In this document: in pieces, positions 16,804-25,313 of the stretch
How positions within the stretch are numbered: the first letter of the stretch is position 1
Layout: each line of letters opens with the position of its first letter
Assembly (NCBI RefSeq): GCF_003315035.1
Contig: NZ_QNRE01000013.1
Span: 149,900 to 213,899 of the forward strand
Reading direction: 5' to 3'
Origin: Nocardia puris
GTDB taxonomy: Bacteria; Actinomycetota; Actinomycetes; Mycobacteriales; Mycobacteriaceae
DNA: 64,000 nt
Notes under the pieces: model-generated
Seen by the model: the letters and a program-made list of their open reading frames with translations, nothing else
Database searches by the model: none
What the model was told of the DNA's origin: nothing
Translations under genes and position numbers: made by a program

Positions 16804-17007
16804 ATGGCCGTCCGCTATCAGTTCATCATCGACGGCGAACTCTCCGACCGCGCGCGGGCCGCGTTCCCCGAGCTGACCGCCACCTCGTGTCCGTGCGCGA
16901 CGTCCCTGCACGGACCCGTCCCCGATCAGACCGCCATGCGCGCCGTGCTGGCGATGATCGACAACCTCGGCCTCACCCTGGTGGAGATGCGCCGGCTGCC
17001 CGACTGA
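16804..17007 (+). CDS. Small uncharacterised protein
   Basis: 67 residues from the ATG at 16804, placed behind GAGAGGAG. It reads MAVRYQFIIDGELSDRARAA and has a central Cys-Pro-Cys (TSCPCATSL) before a final helix ending LVEMRRLPD. An in-frame upstream ATG at 16765 lacks a ribosome site. The compact alpha/beta look and length resemble ACT-like or other small ligand-binding proteins, but I do not recognise the family. It lies 95 bases after the giant LuxR regulator, in the same direction. Confidence 0.7.
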   Translation: MAVRYQFIIDGELSDRARAAFPELTATSCPCATSLHGPVPDQTAMRAVLAMIDNLGLTLVEMRRLPD

Positions 17008-17014
17008 GGCGGGC

Positions 17015-18043
17015 TCACGGAGTCGGCGGCCGGGGGCTCTCGCGCTTCCAGTCGCCGTAGGGCTCGTCGCGTTCGCGCACGGCCTCGCGGAAACCCACGG
17101 TGGCCGAACGCAATTGGAAGGCGTAGCCCTCACGGGAGTGGCGCGAGACGCCGTCGAAGACGGTGCTGATCATGCCGGAGTTGGCCACGCCCTGGGCCAG
17201 CAGCGCGCTGTTGAGCGCGAGTTTGGCCATGACGAGCTGGTTGATCGGCATCCGCGCGATGCGGGCCAGCAGCGCCTCGGTGCGCTCGTCGAGTTCCTCG
17301 GCCGGGCACGATTCCACGGCCAGGCCCCATTCGACGGCCTGTTTGCCCGTCAGGCAGTCGCCGGTGAGCAGCAGGCGTTTGGCGCGCTGATCGCCGAGGC
17401 GGTGCGCCCACATGCCCGCGGCGGGAATGCCCCACACGCGGGTGGGCGGGTAGCCGATCTTGGTGTCGTCGGCGCAGATGATCTGGTCGGCGTAGAGCGC
17501 GATATCGGTGCCGCCCGCCACCGCGAAGCCGTGCAGTTTCGCGACCGTCGGCTTGTTGGCGTGCAGCAGGCTGGAGAAGCCGCGGTTGAAGCGGCTCATC
17601 ATCTGGTAGTCGACCACCGGATCCCAAGTGCCCCAAGGATTGTGGTTGCGCGCCTGCACCACCGGGTCGAGCACGGTGCCCGTCGCCTCGTCGGGACCGT
17701 CCATCGCGAGTCCGCCGCCCTCGGCGAAGATCGACAGGTCGTATCCGCCGCAGAAACCCTTGCCCCGCCCCGACACCACGATGACGTGCACGCGCGGGTC
17801 CAGATCCGCCCGCTCCACGGCCGCCGCCAGCTCGACCGGGGTGTCGGAGGTGATGGCGTTGCCGCGCTCGGGACGGTTGAAGGTGATGCGGGCGATCCGG
17901 CCGTCCACCTCATAGGTCAGCGTGCGGTACTCGATCTCCGGTTCGGCGCGCTCGCGGTCGGCGAACAGCGAGTCCGGCCCCTCGGTGAGGCCCTCGTACC
18001 AGGCGGCGGGCCGAGCGCCCGCGTGATCGGCGTTGTCGCTCAA
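17015..18043 (-). CDS. Enoyl-CoA hydratase/isomerase-family (crotonase) protein
   Basis: 342 residues, longer than a typical 260-residue crotonase because of an N-terminal extension (about 1-45) and a longer middle loop. The family core is clear: ITFNRPERGNAIT, the oxyanion-hole strand VVSGRGKGFCGGYDLSIF, and KLHGFAVAGGTDIALYADQI. It probably hydrates or isomerises an enoyl-CoA in fatty-acid or sterol-side-chain breakdown. It is 21 bases downstream of an acyl-CoA dehydrogenase gene in the same direction, so the two likely act in sequence. The true substrate is unknown. Confidence 0.88.
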   Translation of the reverse strand: MSDNADHAGARPAAWYEGLTEGPDSLFADRERAEPEIEYRTLTYEVDGRIARITFNRPERGNAITSDTPVELAAAVERADLDPRVHVIVVSGRGKGFCGGYDLSIFAEGGGLAMDGPDEATGTVLDPVVQARNHNPWGTWDPVVDYQMMSRFNRGFSSLLHANKPTVAKLHGFAVAGGTDIALYADQIICADDTKIGYPPTRVWGIPAAGMWAHRLGDQRAKRLLLTGDCLTGKQAVEWGLAVESCPAEELDERTEALLARIARMPINQLVMAKLALNSALLAQGVANSGMISTVFDGVSRHSREGYAFQLRSATVGFREAVRERDEPYGDWKRESPRPPTP

Positions 18044-18064
18044 CGGATCTCCTTCGATTCGCGG

Positions 18065-19696
18065 TCAGGACAGCTTCGGCGTGGCGCGCTCGATGATCGC
18101 GGCGGTGTCGACGCCGGACGGGAGCGTGCCGAACACGTCGCCGCGGTCGGCGCCCAGCCTGCTCACCGTGAACGCGTCCGCCACGGCGGGGTGACCGAAA
18201 CGCACCAGCAGCGACCCTTGCAGCACCTGCGCCATCTCGCCGACGACGCGCCGCGCGCGGTACTGGATCGTGTCGACATCGCTGAACTGCCCGCGCAATC
18301 GGGCGACCGCCGCGTCCAGGCGCCGGTCGGCGCCCGCCGCCGCCTCCACCTCCGCGAAGAAGGCGGTGAGCGTGTCGGGCTGTTTGGCCATGGCGCGCAA
18401 CACATCCAGCGCGGCCACGTTGCCCGAGCCCTCCCACACCGACAGCAGCGGGGCCTCGCGGTAGAGGCGCGGCATCCGGGACTCCTCGACGTATCCGTTG
18501 CCGCCCAGGCATTCCAGCGCTTCGGCGGCGTGGATCGGGCCGCGCTTGCACACGTAGTACTTGCTGACGGCCAGCGCGATCCGCCGCAGCCGGTCGGCGG
18601 CCTCGTCACCCGTCACGGCGCGGTCGGTGAGCTCGGCCAGCCACAGGCCGACCGTCGTGGCCGCCTCGGCCTCCACGGCCAGATCGGCCAGCACGTTGCG
18701 CATGAGCGGCTGGTCCGCCAGGTGCGCCCCGAAGGCCCGGCGGTGCGCGGCGTGGTGCGCCGCGGCCGCGACGCCCACCCGCATCCCGCCCGCCGACCCG
18801 AGCGTGCAGTCCAGGCGGGTGAGGTTGACCATGTCGATGATCGTGGGCACGCCGCGCCCCTCGTCGCCGACCAGCCAGCCGACAGTGTCCTCGTACTCGA
18901 CCTCGGCGCTGGCGTTGGAGTGGTTGCCGAGCTTGTCCTTCAGGCGTTGCAGGCGGAAGGTATTGCGAGTGCCGTCGGGCAGGACGCGCGGGACGAAGAA
19001 GCAGGACAGCCCGCCCGGCGCCTGCGCCAGGACCAGGAAGAAGTCCGACATCGGGGCCGAGGTGAACCACTTGTGCCCGGTGATCCGATAGGAGCCGTCG
19101 AGCGAGGGCACGGCCGCGGTGGTGTTGGCTCGCACGTCGGACCCGCCCTGCTTCTCCGTCATCGACATGCCCGCGATCAGACCGCGTTTCGCCGAGGGCA
19201 CGCGCAGGCCGAAGTCGTATTCCCTTGCGGCGAGCAGGGGTTCGTAGGCGGCGGCCAGCTCCGGATTCGCGCGCAGCGCGGGGACCACGGCGTAGGTCAT
19301 CGAGATCGGGCAGCCGTGCCCGGCGTCGACCTGGCCCCACACGCTCATCTTCGCCGCGCGGACCAGGTGCGCGTGCGGGCTCGGGTCGGCCCACGGCGCG
19401 CCGTGCAGGCCGAAGCGGACGGCCTGGTCCATGAGCCGGTGATAGGCCGGGTCGTACTCGACCTCGTCGACGCGGTGGCCGTAGCGGTCGTGCGTGCGCA
19501 GCACCGGCGGGTGCGCCTCGGCCAGGTCGCCGAGGCGCTGCGCCTCGGCGCTGCCCGCGATCCGCCCGACGGCGTGGAGGTCGTCCAGCGCGTCCGTCGC
19601 GCCGGCCCGGCGCAGCGCCTCCAGGATCACCGGCTGTTCGGCCGCGTCGTAATCCTCCAGGGGCGGAACCTGATTGGTCACCTCGTGCGTCGCCAT
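18065..19696 (-). CDS. AidB-like acyl-CoA dehydrogenase
   Basis: 543 residues from MATHEVTNQVPPL, start at 19696 behind AGGAGTGA. The motif SMTEKQGGSDVRANTT and the C-terminal LYREAPLLSVWEGSGNVAALD are characteristic of the AidB branch of flavin acyl-CoA dehydrogenases. E. coli AidB binds DNA and FAD and belongs to the alkylation response, but actinobacterial relatives are often placed with beta-oxidation genes. Here it is followed by a crotonase and is divergent from a PaaX-type regulator, which favours an acyl-CoA metabolic role. The catalytic Glu is retained in VWEGSG. Confidence 0.9.
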   Translation of the reverse strand: MATHEVTNQVPPLEDYDAAEQPVILEALRRAGATDALDDLHAVGRIAGSAEAQRLGDLAEAHPPVLRTHDRYGHRVDEVEYDPAYHRLMDQAVRFGLHGAPWADPSPHAHLVRAAKMSVWGQVDAGHGCPISMTYAVVPALRANPELAAAYEPLLAAREYDFGLRVPSAKRGLIAGMSMTEKQGGSDVRANTTAAVPSLDGSYRITGHKWFTSAPMSDFFLVLAQAPGGLSCFFVPRVLPDGTRNTFRLQRLKDKLGNHSNASAEVEYEDTVGWLVGDEGRGVPTIIDMVNLTRLDCTLGSAGGMRVGVAAAAHHAAHRRAFGAHLADQPLMRNVLADLAVEAEAATTVGLWLAELTDRAVTGDEAADRLRRIALAVSKYYVCKRGPIHAAEALECLGGNGYVEESRMPRLYREAPLLSVWEGSGNVAALDVLRAMAKQPDTLTAFFAEVEAAAGADRRLDAAVARLRGQFSDVDTIQYRARRVVGEMAQVLQGSLLVRFGHPAVADAFTVSRLGADRGDVFGTLPSGVDTAAIIERATPKLS

Positions 19697-19776
19697 CGCG
19701 TCACTCCTCGCCGAGTAGTCGCCGCGGCAACCGGGCCGCGACACCGGCCGTGGGCGTGTGCTCTCCCACGGCGTCG

Positions 19777-19816
19777 ATATTGCACATGGTCACCTATGCG
19801 CTGAATTATTGCAATA
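19777..19816. promoter_or_regulatory. Repeated TATTGCA elements between the aidB-like and paaX-type genes
   Basis: TATTGCA occurs at 19778-19784 and again at 19807-19813, the second as part of the perfect 10-bp palindrome TATTGCAATA (19807-19816). The pair lies in an A+T-rich stretch between two divergent genes and would overlap either promoter. Binding by the PaaX-type protein encoded at 19862 is a reasonable inference. Confidence 0.45.
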
Positions 19817-19861
19817 GCCCGGCCGTACGAACCGCCCCGCGCGGCCGACTAGCATCGGCGC

Positions 19862-20593
19862 ATGCCTTCGACGCCGGTGCGCACGCTCACCGCGCGCTCG
19901 GCGATCCTCAGCGCCCTGCTCGGCGCCCACCCCGCCGAAGCGCCGGTGAGCTGGATCGTGCGCATCGCCACCGGCCTCGGACTCGGCGAGTCGGCGGTGC
20001 GGGCCGCGCTCACCCGCATGGTGGCGGCGGGCGATCTGGAGCGCACCGACAGCGCGTACCGGCTCTCGGCGCGGCTCATCGACCGGCAGCGCCGCCAGGA
20101 CGAGGCCATGCACCCGCCCGCCGAGCCGTGGGACGGGACCTGGCGGCTGGCCGTGGTGACCGTGGGCGCCGACGATTCGACCGATCGCGCCGCGATCCGG
20201 GAGGCGTTGCGCACCAACAAGTTCGGCGAGGTGCGCGAGGGCGTGTGGACCCGGCCCGCGAACCTCGCGAGCACGTTCGCGCCCGCCGCGCGGCGGCGGC
20301 TGACGTACTTCACCGGCCACCCGGAGGACTCCCCGCACGAGCTGTCCGAGCGCCTGTTCCGCCCCGCCGACTGGGCCCGCGACGCCTGCCTGCTGCTGAC
20401 GGCCATGGCCGGCGCGACCACGATCGCCGAGCGGTTCGAGGTCGCCGCCGCCACCGTGCGCCACATCCTCGTGGACCCGATGCTGCCCGCCGACCTGCTG
20501 CCCGCCGACTGGCCCGGCCCCGACCTGCGCGACTCGTACTTCGCCTTCCGTGCGGAATTCGTCGCGTTCGCCGCGCAGCGCCGGGCCGGCTGA
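19862..20593 (+). CDS. PaaX-family transcriptional regulator
   Basis: 243 residues. The N-terminal winged helix (about 8-65: SAILSALLGAHPAE, then GLGESAVRAALTRMVAAGDLERT, quoted in part) and the PaaX-type middle (WDGTWRLAVVTVGADDSTDR) and C-terminal region are all present. PaaX is a phenylacetyl-CoA-responsive repressor; relatives next to acyl-CoA dehydrogenases sense other acyl-CoAs. It is divergent from the AidB-like dehydrogenase and crotonase genes, which are its likely targets. Mut7-C gene downstream, 44 bases away, may be co-transcribed. Confidence 0.88.
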   Translation: MPSTPVRTLTARSAILSALLGAHPAEAPVSWIVRIATGLGLGESAVRAALTRMVAAGDLERTDSAYRLSARLIDRQRRQDEAMHPPAEPWDGTWRLAVVTVGADDSTDRAAIREALRTNKFGEVREGVWTRPANLASTFAPAARRRLTYFTGHPEDSPHELSERLFRPADWARDACLLLTAMAGATTIAERFEVAAATVRHILVDPMLPADLLPADWPGPDLRDSYFAFRAEFVAFAAQRRAG

Positions 20594-20637
20594 ACAATCG
20601 GGTGGTCGCCCCGGCTGCCCACTGGCATGCTGGCGGG

Positions 20638-21357
20638 GTGGGTACCGGGGAGATCACGGTCGCGTTCGGCGCCGAACTGGGGGTTTTCGTGCCCGCCGCG
20701 CGGCGCGCCGGGCCGACGACGGCGCGCATCGACGGCGTGTCGACCGCGGGACACGTGGTCGAGTCACTCGGCGTGCCGCTCACCGAGGTCGGCGCGCTGC
20801 TGGTGAACGGCGCGCCGGTCGGCGCCGGGCACATCCCCGCCGACGGCGAGACGCTCGAGGTGCGGGCCGTCACCCGTCCGCAGCGCCTGGCCGAACCGCC
20901 GCGCTTCCTGCTCGACATCCACCTCGGCACGCTGGCGCGCCGGCTGCGACTGCTCGGCATCGACGCCGCCTACGAGAACCCCGATATCGGCGACGCGGCG
21001 CTGGCCGCGCGGTCGGCGGCCGAACGCCGCGTTCTGCTCTCGCGCGACCGGGGGCTGCTGCGCAGGCGCGAGATCTTCGCCGGCGCTTACGTGTACAGCC
21101 ACCGGCCGGTCGACCAGCTAGACGACGTGCTGTCCCGCTTCGCGCCCGCGCTCACCCCGTGGACGCGCTGCACCACCTGCAACGGGCTGCTCCGCGCGGC
21201 GGAACGGGTCGAGGTGGACGACCTCCCCGACCGCACGGGCCAGACCTACGACACCTTCGCCCGCTGCCTGGACTGCGGCCAAACCTATTGGAAGGGCGCG
21301 CATCACGCGCGCCTGGACGCCATCGTGGCCGACGCGCAGGAGAAGTTCGGGGCCTGA
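20638..21357 (+). CDS. Mut7-C RNase-domain protein with ubiquitin-like N-terminus
   Basis: 239 residues from the GTG at 20638. The first 85 residues form a ubiquitin/ThiS-like domain (TAGHVVESLGVPLTEVGALL), followed by the Mut7-C PIN-like domain (FLLDIHLGTLARRLRLLGID, and RRVLLSRDRGLL) and a C-terminal zinc ribbon with CTTCNG and CLDCGQTYWKG. Acidic PIN-type residues are kept, so nuclease activity is likely but the RNA target is unknown. A longer frame reaches upstream but overlaps the paaX gene in another frame. Confidence 0.88.
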   Translation: MGTGEITVAFGAELGVFVPAARRAGPTTARIDGVSTAGHVVESLGVPLTEVGALLVNGAPVGAGHIPADGETLEVRAVTRPQRLAEPPRFLLDIHLGTLARRLRLLGIDAAYENPDIGDAALAARSAAERRVLLSRDRGLLRRREIFAGAYVYSHRPVDQLDDVLSRFAPALTPWTRCTTCNGLLRAAERVEVDDLPDRTGQTYDTFARCLDCGQTYWKGAHHARLDAIVADAQEKFGA

Positions 21358-21364
21358 GCTCCGC

Positions 21365-22081
21365 TCACTCCCCCGCGCCGCGGTAGTCCTCGCCCGCGAT
21401 CAACAGGTCCCGCAACCGGGCCGCGGGGTCGAGTGCGATGCCCACGGCGCGCAGGTGATGGTCGATGAGCAACCAGGATTCGGCGGTGAGCCGGTCGGCG
21501 AGGACCTCGGCGGCGTCCCCGCCGTGGGTCAGCCACCAGCGGACCGAGGCGTCGATGAGGCCGACCAGCGCGACGATGAGCCGTTCGGCGGCGGCCGGGT
21601 CGGCGCCGAAGCGCGGAATGTATCGCGTTGCGGCGGTGAAGATCTCGGCGGCGAACGCGCTGCCTCCGATGCGCGGCTGGTCGCCGCCGCGCCGGTAGTC
21701 GCGACCGACCAGGAAGCGGTACAGGTTCGGATGCTCGGCCGCCCAGCCGACGTGCACCGCGATCGGCGCGCGGATGATCTCGATGGGCGTGCCGTCGGTG
21801 TCGAAGGTGGCGCGGATGCGCGCGGTGAGGTCTTCGTAGGCGCGACGGGCCACGGCGCGGTCCAATTCCTCCTTGCCCGCGACGTGCCGGTAGACGTGGG
21901 TGCGGACCAGTCCGGCGCGGTCGGCGATGAGCCCGATGGAGGCATCGGGGCCGTGCTCCTCGATCGCGGCCATGGCCGCGTCCACCAGCGCGCGACGGCG
22001 CTCCGCGCCACCCGGTCCGCGTGCGCCCGAGCGGCGGGTCTCGGCGGTATCGGTCCAGCGCTGTCGTCCCACGTGGCTCAC
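21365..22081 (-). CDS. TetR-family transcriptional regulator
   Basis: 238 residues. The TetR DNA-binding domain lies at about 28-75 (ALVDAAMAAIEEHGPDASIG, then LIADRAGLVRTHVYRHVAGKEEL, quoted in part). The C-terminal ligand-binding helices have a hydrophobic pocket (WAAEHPNLYRFLVGRDY). It is divergent from an acyl-CoA dehydrogenase gene, with two inverted repeats between them. It probably represses that gene and itself and responds to an acyl-CoA or fatty acid; the ligand is inferred from context only. Confidence 0.88.
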   Translation of the reverse strand: MSHVGRQRWTDTAETRRSGARGPGGAERRRALVDAAMAAIEEHGPDASIGLIADRAGLVRTHVYRHVAGKEELDRAVARRAYEDLTARIRATFDTDGTPIEIIRAPIAVHVGWAAEHPNLYRFLVGRDYRRGGDQPRIGGSAFAAEIFTAATRYIPRFGADPAAAERLIVALVGLIDASVRWWLTHGGDAAEVLADRLTAESWLLIDHHLRAVGIALDPAARLRDLLIAGEDYRGAGE

Positions 22082-22124
22082 CGTATCGCGATCTCGCCGC
22101 CGCTCTTGTCTCGTCGCGAGTGAT

Positions 22125-22162
22125 GGTACACACTGTACCCGTAAATACTGGTCACAAGTATT
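22125..22162. promoter_or_regulatory. Two inverted repeats between tetR and acyl-CoA dehydrogenase genes
   Basis: GGTACACACTGTACC (22125-22139) is a perfect six-base inverted repeat with a 3-base centre. AATACT at 22144-22149 and AGTATT at 22157-22162 form a second perfect repeat around a 7-base centre. Both lie within 70 bases of the dehydrogenase start. Either could be the TetR operator; the second could also hold promoter elements. Confidence 0.55.
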
Positions 22163-22193
22163 GCCAGTCGTACGCCGAGCCCAAGGAGTCTCG

Positions 22194-23339
22194 ATGGCCG
22201 CCTACCGGTCGTGTTGGATGAACGACGATCTCGACGCGCTGCGCGACCTCGCGCGCGCGTTCTTCGAGAAAGAGGTCACCCCCAACGTCGACAAGTTCAT
22301 CGCCCAGCACCACGTGGACCGCGACCTCTGGAACAAGGCGGGCGAACTCGGCCTGCTGTGCCTGTCCATCCCGGAGGAGTACGGCGGTGGCGGCGGCACC
22401 TTCGCCCACGAGGCGGTGCTGATCGAGGAGCAGGCCAGGGCGATCGACACCTCGTGGGGCCAGACCGTGCACAACGGCATCGTCGCCCACTACGTGCTCG
22501 CCTACGGCACCGAGGAGCAGAAGAAGCACTGGCTGCCGAAGATGGCCAGCGGCGAGACCGTCGGCGCGATCGCCATGACCGAGCCCGGCACCGGCTCGGA
22601 CCTGCAGAGCATCAAGACCAAGGCCGTACGCGACGGCGACGAGTACGTCATCAACGGCTCGAAGACGTTCATCACCAACGGTTCCCAGGCCGATCTGATC
22701 ATCGTCGTCGCCAAGACCGACACCTCCCAGGGCGCGGCGGGCATCAGCCTGATCCTGGTGGAGGCCGAGCGCGCGGGCTTCCGGCGCGGCCGGGTGCTGG
22801 ACAAGATCGGCCAGAAGGGCCAGGACACCTCCGAGCTGTTCTTCGAGGACGTGCGGGTGCCCGTGTCGAACCTGCTCGGCACCCAGGAGGGCCAGGGCTT
22901 CATCCAGCTCATGCAGCAACTGCCGCAGGAGCGCCTGATCATCGCCGTCGGCGCGACCGCGGGCATGGAGGTCGCGCTCGAGCACACACTGCGCTACACC
23001 AAGGAGCGCGAGGCGTTCGGCAGGCCGGTGTTCGGCTTCCAGAACTCCAAGTTCAAGCTGGCCGAGGTGGCCACCGAGGCCAAGATCTCGCGGGTGTTCA
23101 CCGACGACTGCATCGCCAAGCACATCGCGGGCGAACTGGACATCCCGACGGTGGCGATGGCGAAGTGGTGGACCACCGAGCGCGCCATGTCGATCGCCAG
23201 CGAATGCCTGCAGTTGCACGGCGGCTACGGGTACATGAGCGAGTACCCGATCTCGCGGATGTGGGTCGACAACCGCGTGCAGATGATCTACGCGGGCACC
23301 AACGAGATCATGAAGGAGATCATCGCCCGCTCGCTGTGA
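22194..23339 (+). CDS. Acyl-CoA dehydrogenase, long-chain type
   Basis: 381 residues from the ATG at 22194 behind CAAGGAG. FAD-binding motifs are AIAMTEPGTGSDLQSIKT and FQNSKFKLAEVATEAKI. The C-terminal MIYAGTNEIMKEI lacks Glu at the usual medium-chain position, and the catalytic base is more likely the Glu in LMQQLPQERLIIA, the arrangement of long-chain and isovaleryl-type enzymes. It carries out the first step of beta-oxidation with electron-transfer flavoprotein. Divergent from a TetR regulator that probably controls it. Confidence 0.93.
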   Translation: MAAYRSCWMNDDLDALRDLARAFFEKEVTPNVDKFIAQHHVDRDLWNKAGELGLLCLSIPEEYGGGGGTFAHEAVLIEEQARAIDTSWGQTVHNGIVAHYVLAYGTEEQKKHWLPKMASGETVGAIAMTEPGTGSDLQSIKTKAVRDGDEYVINGSKTFITNGSQADLIIVVAKTDTSQGAAGISLILVEAERAGFRRGRVLDKIGQKGQDTSELFFEDVRVPVSNLLGTQEGQGFIQLMQQLPQERLIIAVGATAGMEVALEHTLRYTKEREAFGRPVFGFQNSKFKLAEVATEAKISRVFTDDCIAKHIAGELDIPTVAMAKWWTTERAMSIASECLQLHGGYGYMSEYPISRMWVDNRVQMIYAGTNEIMKEIIARSL

Positions 23340-23411
23340 GCGCCGGCCGGTCGTCGCGCTCACGCGGGTGCGGCGGCCGGGCCGCAACGGCCGGTCGCCG
23401 GGGGCTGGGGC

Positions 23412-23681
23412 TCAGGAGCGCGCGGCGATCCGCGCCTGCACCTCGGGCCTGCGCAGCGGCGGCACGGTCTTCGGCGGCACCTTGCGGTCGGGCAGTTCGG
23501 CGAGCAGGCGCGCGGTGATCGCGGCGATATCGGCCACCGCCGCGTCGACCGCGGGACGGGTGGCCGCCGAGATGCTCGACAGCCCGCCGACCTTGCGCAC
23601 GTATTGCAGCGCCGCCGCCTCGATCTCCTCGGTGGTCGCCGCGGGCTCGAGCCCGCGCAACGGGGTGATGTTTCGGCACAT
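23412..23681 (-). CDS. DUF2277-family small protein
   Basis: 89 residues beginning MCRNITPLRGLEPAATTEEI, the diagnostic start of the DUF2277 family, with AALQYVRKVGG following. These small proteins are widespread in actinobacteria and proteobacteria and have no known role. Intact and of normal length. Convergent with the acyl-CoA dehydrogenase gene; nothing in the context suggests a pathway. Confidence 0.88.
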   Translation of the reverse strand: MCRNITPLRGLEPAATTEEIEAAALQYVRKVGGLSSISAATRPAVDAAVADIAAITARLLAELPDRKVPPKTVPPLRRPEVQARIAARS

Positions 23682-23978
23682 GACCCGAGGCTAGCGCGAC
23701 CCGGTGACAGGTGCGCCGGATGCGGGGATCGCGGCCGGTGAAGACGCTGATCAGCCCGCGTCGACGGCGCGCGGTGCGCCGATTGCTGTACCTTCGATGT
23801 GAGCGGTATCCTGTCCATTCGATACCATCTAGTCTCTTTTTCTGAGCTTTTCTCGGCTAGTGGATGGCAGCACCGGCAACCTCGTTCGGATCGCGGCGCA
23901 GGGTGGGCGATCACCGGATCCGGCGGGGTCGCGGAAATCGACGCAACCGCGCGTGTCGTTCGACGAACGGGGATTCGC

Positions 23979-25253
23979 ATGGACGAGAAGACCACCTCGG
24001 TGGGGGATGCGGAGCAGGCGGCCGAGCGGTACCGCTCGCTGATCGAGCACTCCCCCGACGCCATCTGCGTGCACGAGCGCGGCACCGTCGTCTATCTGAA
24101 TCCGGCGGGCGTGCGGCTGCTCGCGGCCCGGTCCGCCGAGGAGATCGTGGGCCGCCCGGTCGCCGATTTCATCGCGCCCGACTCGATCGCCTCGACCATG
24201 GCCCGCATCGACGGACTCACCTGCACCGGCGACGCCTCCGAACGCGCCGTCATCACGCTGCTGCGCGCCGACGGCACCCGGATCCCGGTGCAGACCGTCT
24301 CGGTGCTCACCATCTGGCAGGGGCGGCGCGCCTACCAAGTGGTGCTACACGACCTGAGCGCCCAGTACGCGGCCGAACAGGCGCAGCGCAAGCTGGAACA
24401 GCACTTCACCGCGATCGTCTCCCAGCTCGAGGAGGGCGTGGTGGTGATCAGCAGGCAGGGGCGCATCGAGTCCATCAATCCGGCCGCGCTGCGCATATTC
24501 GATTGTGGCGCGGGCAGACTCGTGGGCAAGAAGCTCACCGCGCTGCCGCTGCGCATGGTCGATCCCGAGGGCGAGCCACTGCCGGTGGAGAACCATCCGG
24601 TCTCGCGCACCATGGCCACGGGCGAGCCGGTCACCCGGTTCGTGTTCGGTATCGACGGCGCGGGCCGCAGGCGCTGGCTGGCGGGCAGCTGCCGGCTGCT
24701 CGAGCCGCTGGACCGGGGCTCACCGGTGGTCACCTCGTTCACCGATATCACCGCCACCCGCGCCAGCCAGCGCGAATTGCAGTACCAGGCCACCCACGAC
24801 GAGCTGACCGGCCTGCTCAACCGCTCCACCGTGCTCGCGGAGCTGGAGACCGCGCTGGCCGATCCGAAGAGCACGCTGGCGGCCGTGCTGTTCGTCGACC
24901 TCGACGGGTTCAAGGCCGTCAACGACAGCTACGGTCACCTGGTCGGCGACGCGGTGCTGCGCGTCATCGCCCAGCGGCTGCGCTACCGGGTGCGCCGCAC
25001 CGATCTGGTGGGCAGGCTCGGCGGCGACGAATTCCTCGTCGTGTTGCGCGGTCCCGACGTCGACCCCGACCCGGTGCTGCGCAGGCTGGCCGAGGCGGTG
25101 GCCGAACCCGTTGTGGCCCAGGGGCATCGGCTCTCCGTGCGGGCCTCCATCGGCGTCGCGACGCGCTATGAAGACGATCGCCGCAGCGCGGCCGAACTCC
25201 TGCACGACGCCGATGTGGCCATGTACCGGGAGAAGTCGGCCGCGGCCGGATAG
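23979..25253 (+). CDS. Diguanylate cyclase with two PAS domains
   Basis: 424 residues from the ATG at 23979. Two PAS-like sensor domains are visible: about 15-125 (YRSLIEHSPDAICVHERGTV) and about 140-255 (FTAIVSQLEEGVVVISRQGR). The GGDEF domain (about 265-420) keeps the active motif GGDEF at 348-352 and the inhibitory I-site RRTD at 339-342. It should make cyclic di-GMP from GTP with product inhibition. No EAL domain and no membrane segment, so it is a cytoplasmic sensor enzyme. The longer open frame before 23979 does not look coding. Confidence 0.92.
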   Translation: MDEKTTSVGDAEQAAERYRSLIEHSPDAICVHERGTVVYLNPAGVRLLAARSAEEIVGRPVADFIAPDSIASTMARIDGLTCTGDASERAVITLLRADGTRIPVQTVSVLTIWQGRRAYQVVLHDLSAQYAAEQAQRKLEQHFTAIVSQLEEGVVVISRQGRIESINPAALRIFDCGAGRLVGKKLTALPLRMVDPEGEPLPVENHPVSRTMATGEPVTRFVFGIDGAGRRRWLAGSCRLLEPLDRGSPVVTSFTDITATRASQRELQYQATHDELTGLLNRSTVLAELETALADPKSTLAAVLFVDLDGFKAVNDSYGHLVGDAVLRVIAQRLRYRVRRTDLVGRLGGDEFLVVLRGPDVDPDPVLRRLAEAVAEPVVAQGHRLSVRASIGVATRYEDDRRSAAELLHDADVAMYREKSAAAG

Positions 25254-25313
25254 CGCTGCCGCTCAGGCGATGTCGGATCCCTGCGTGGTGACGCTGCGGT
25301 ACCGCCTCCGGGC

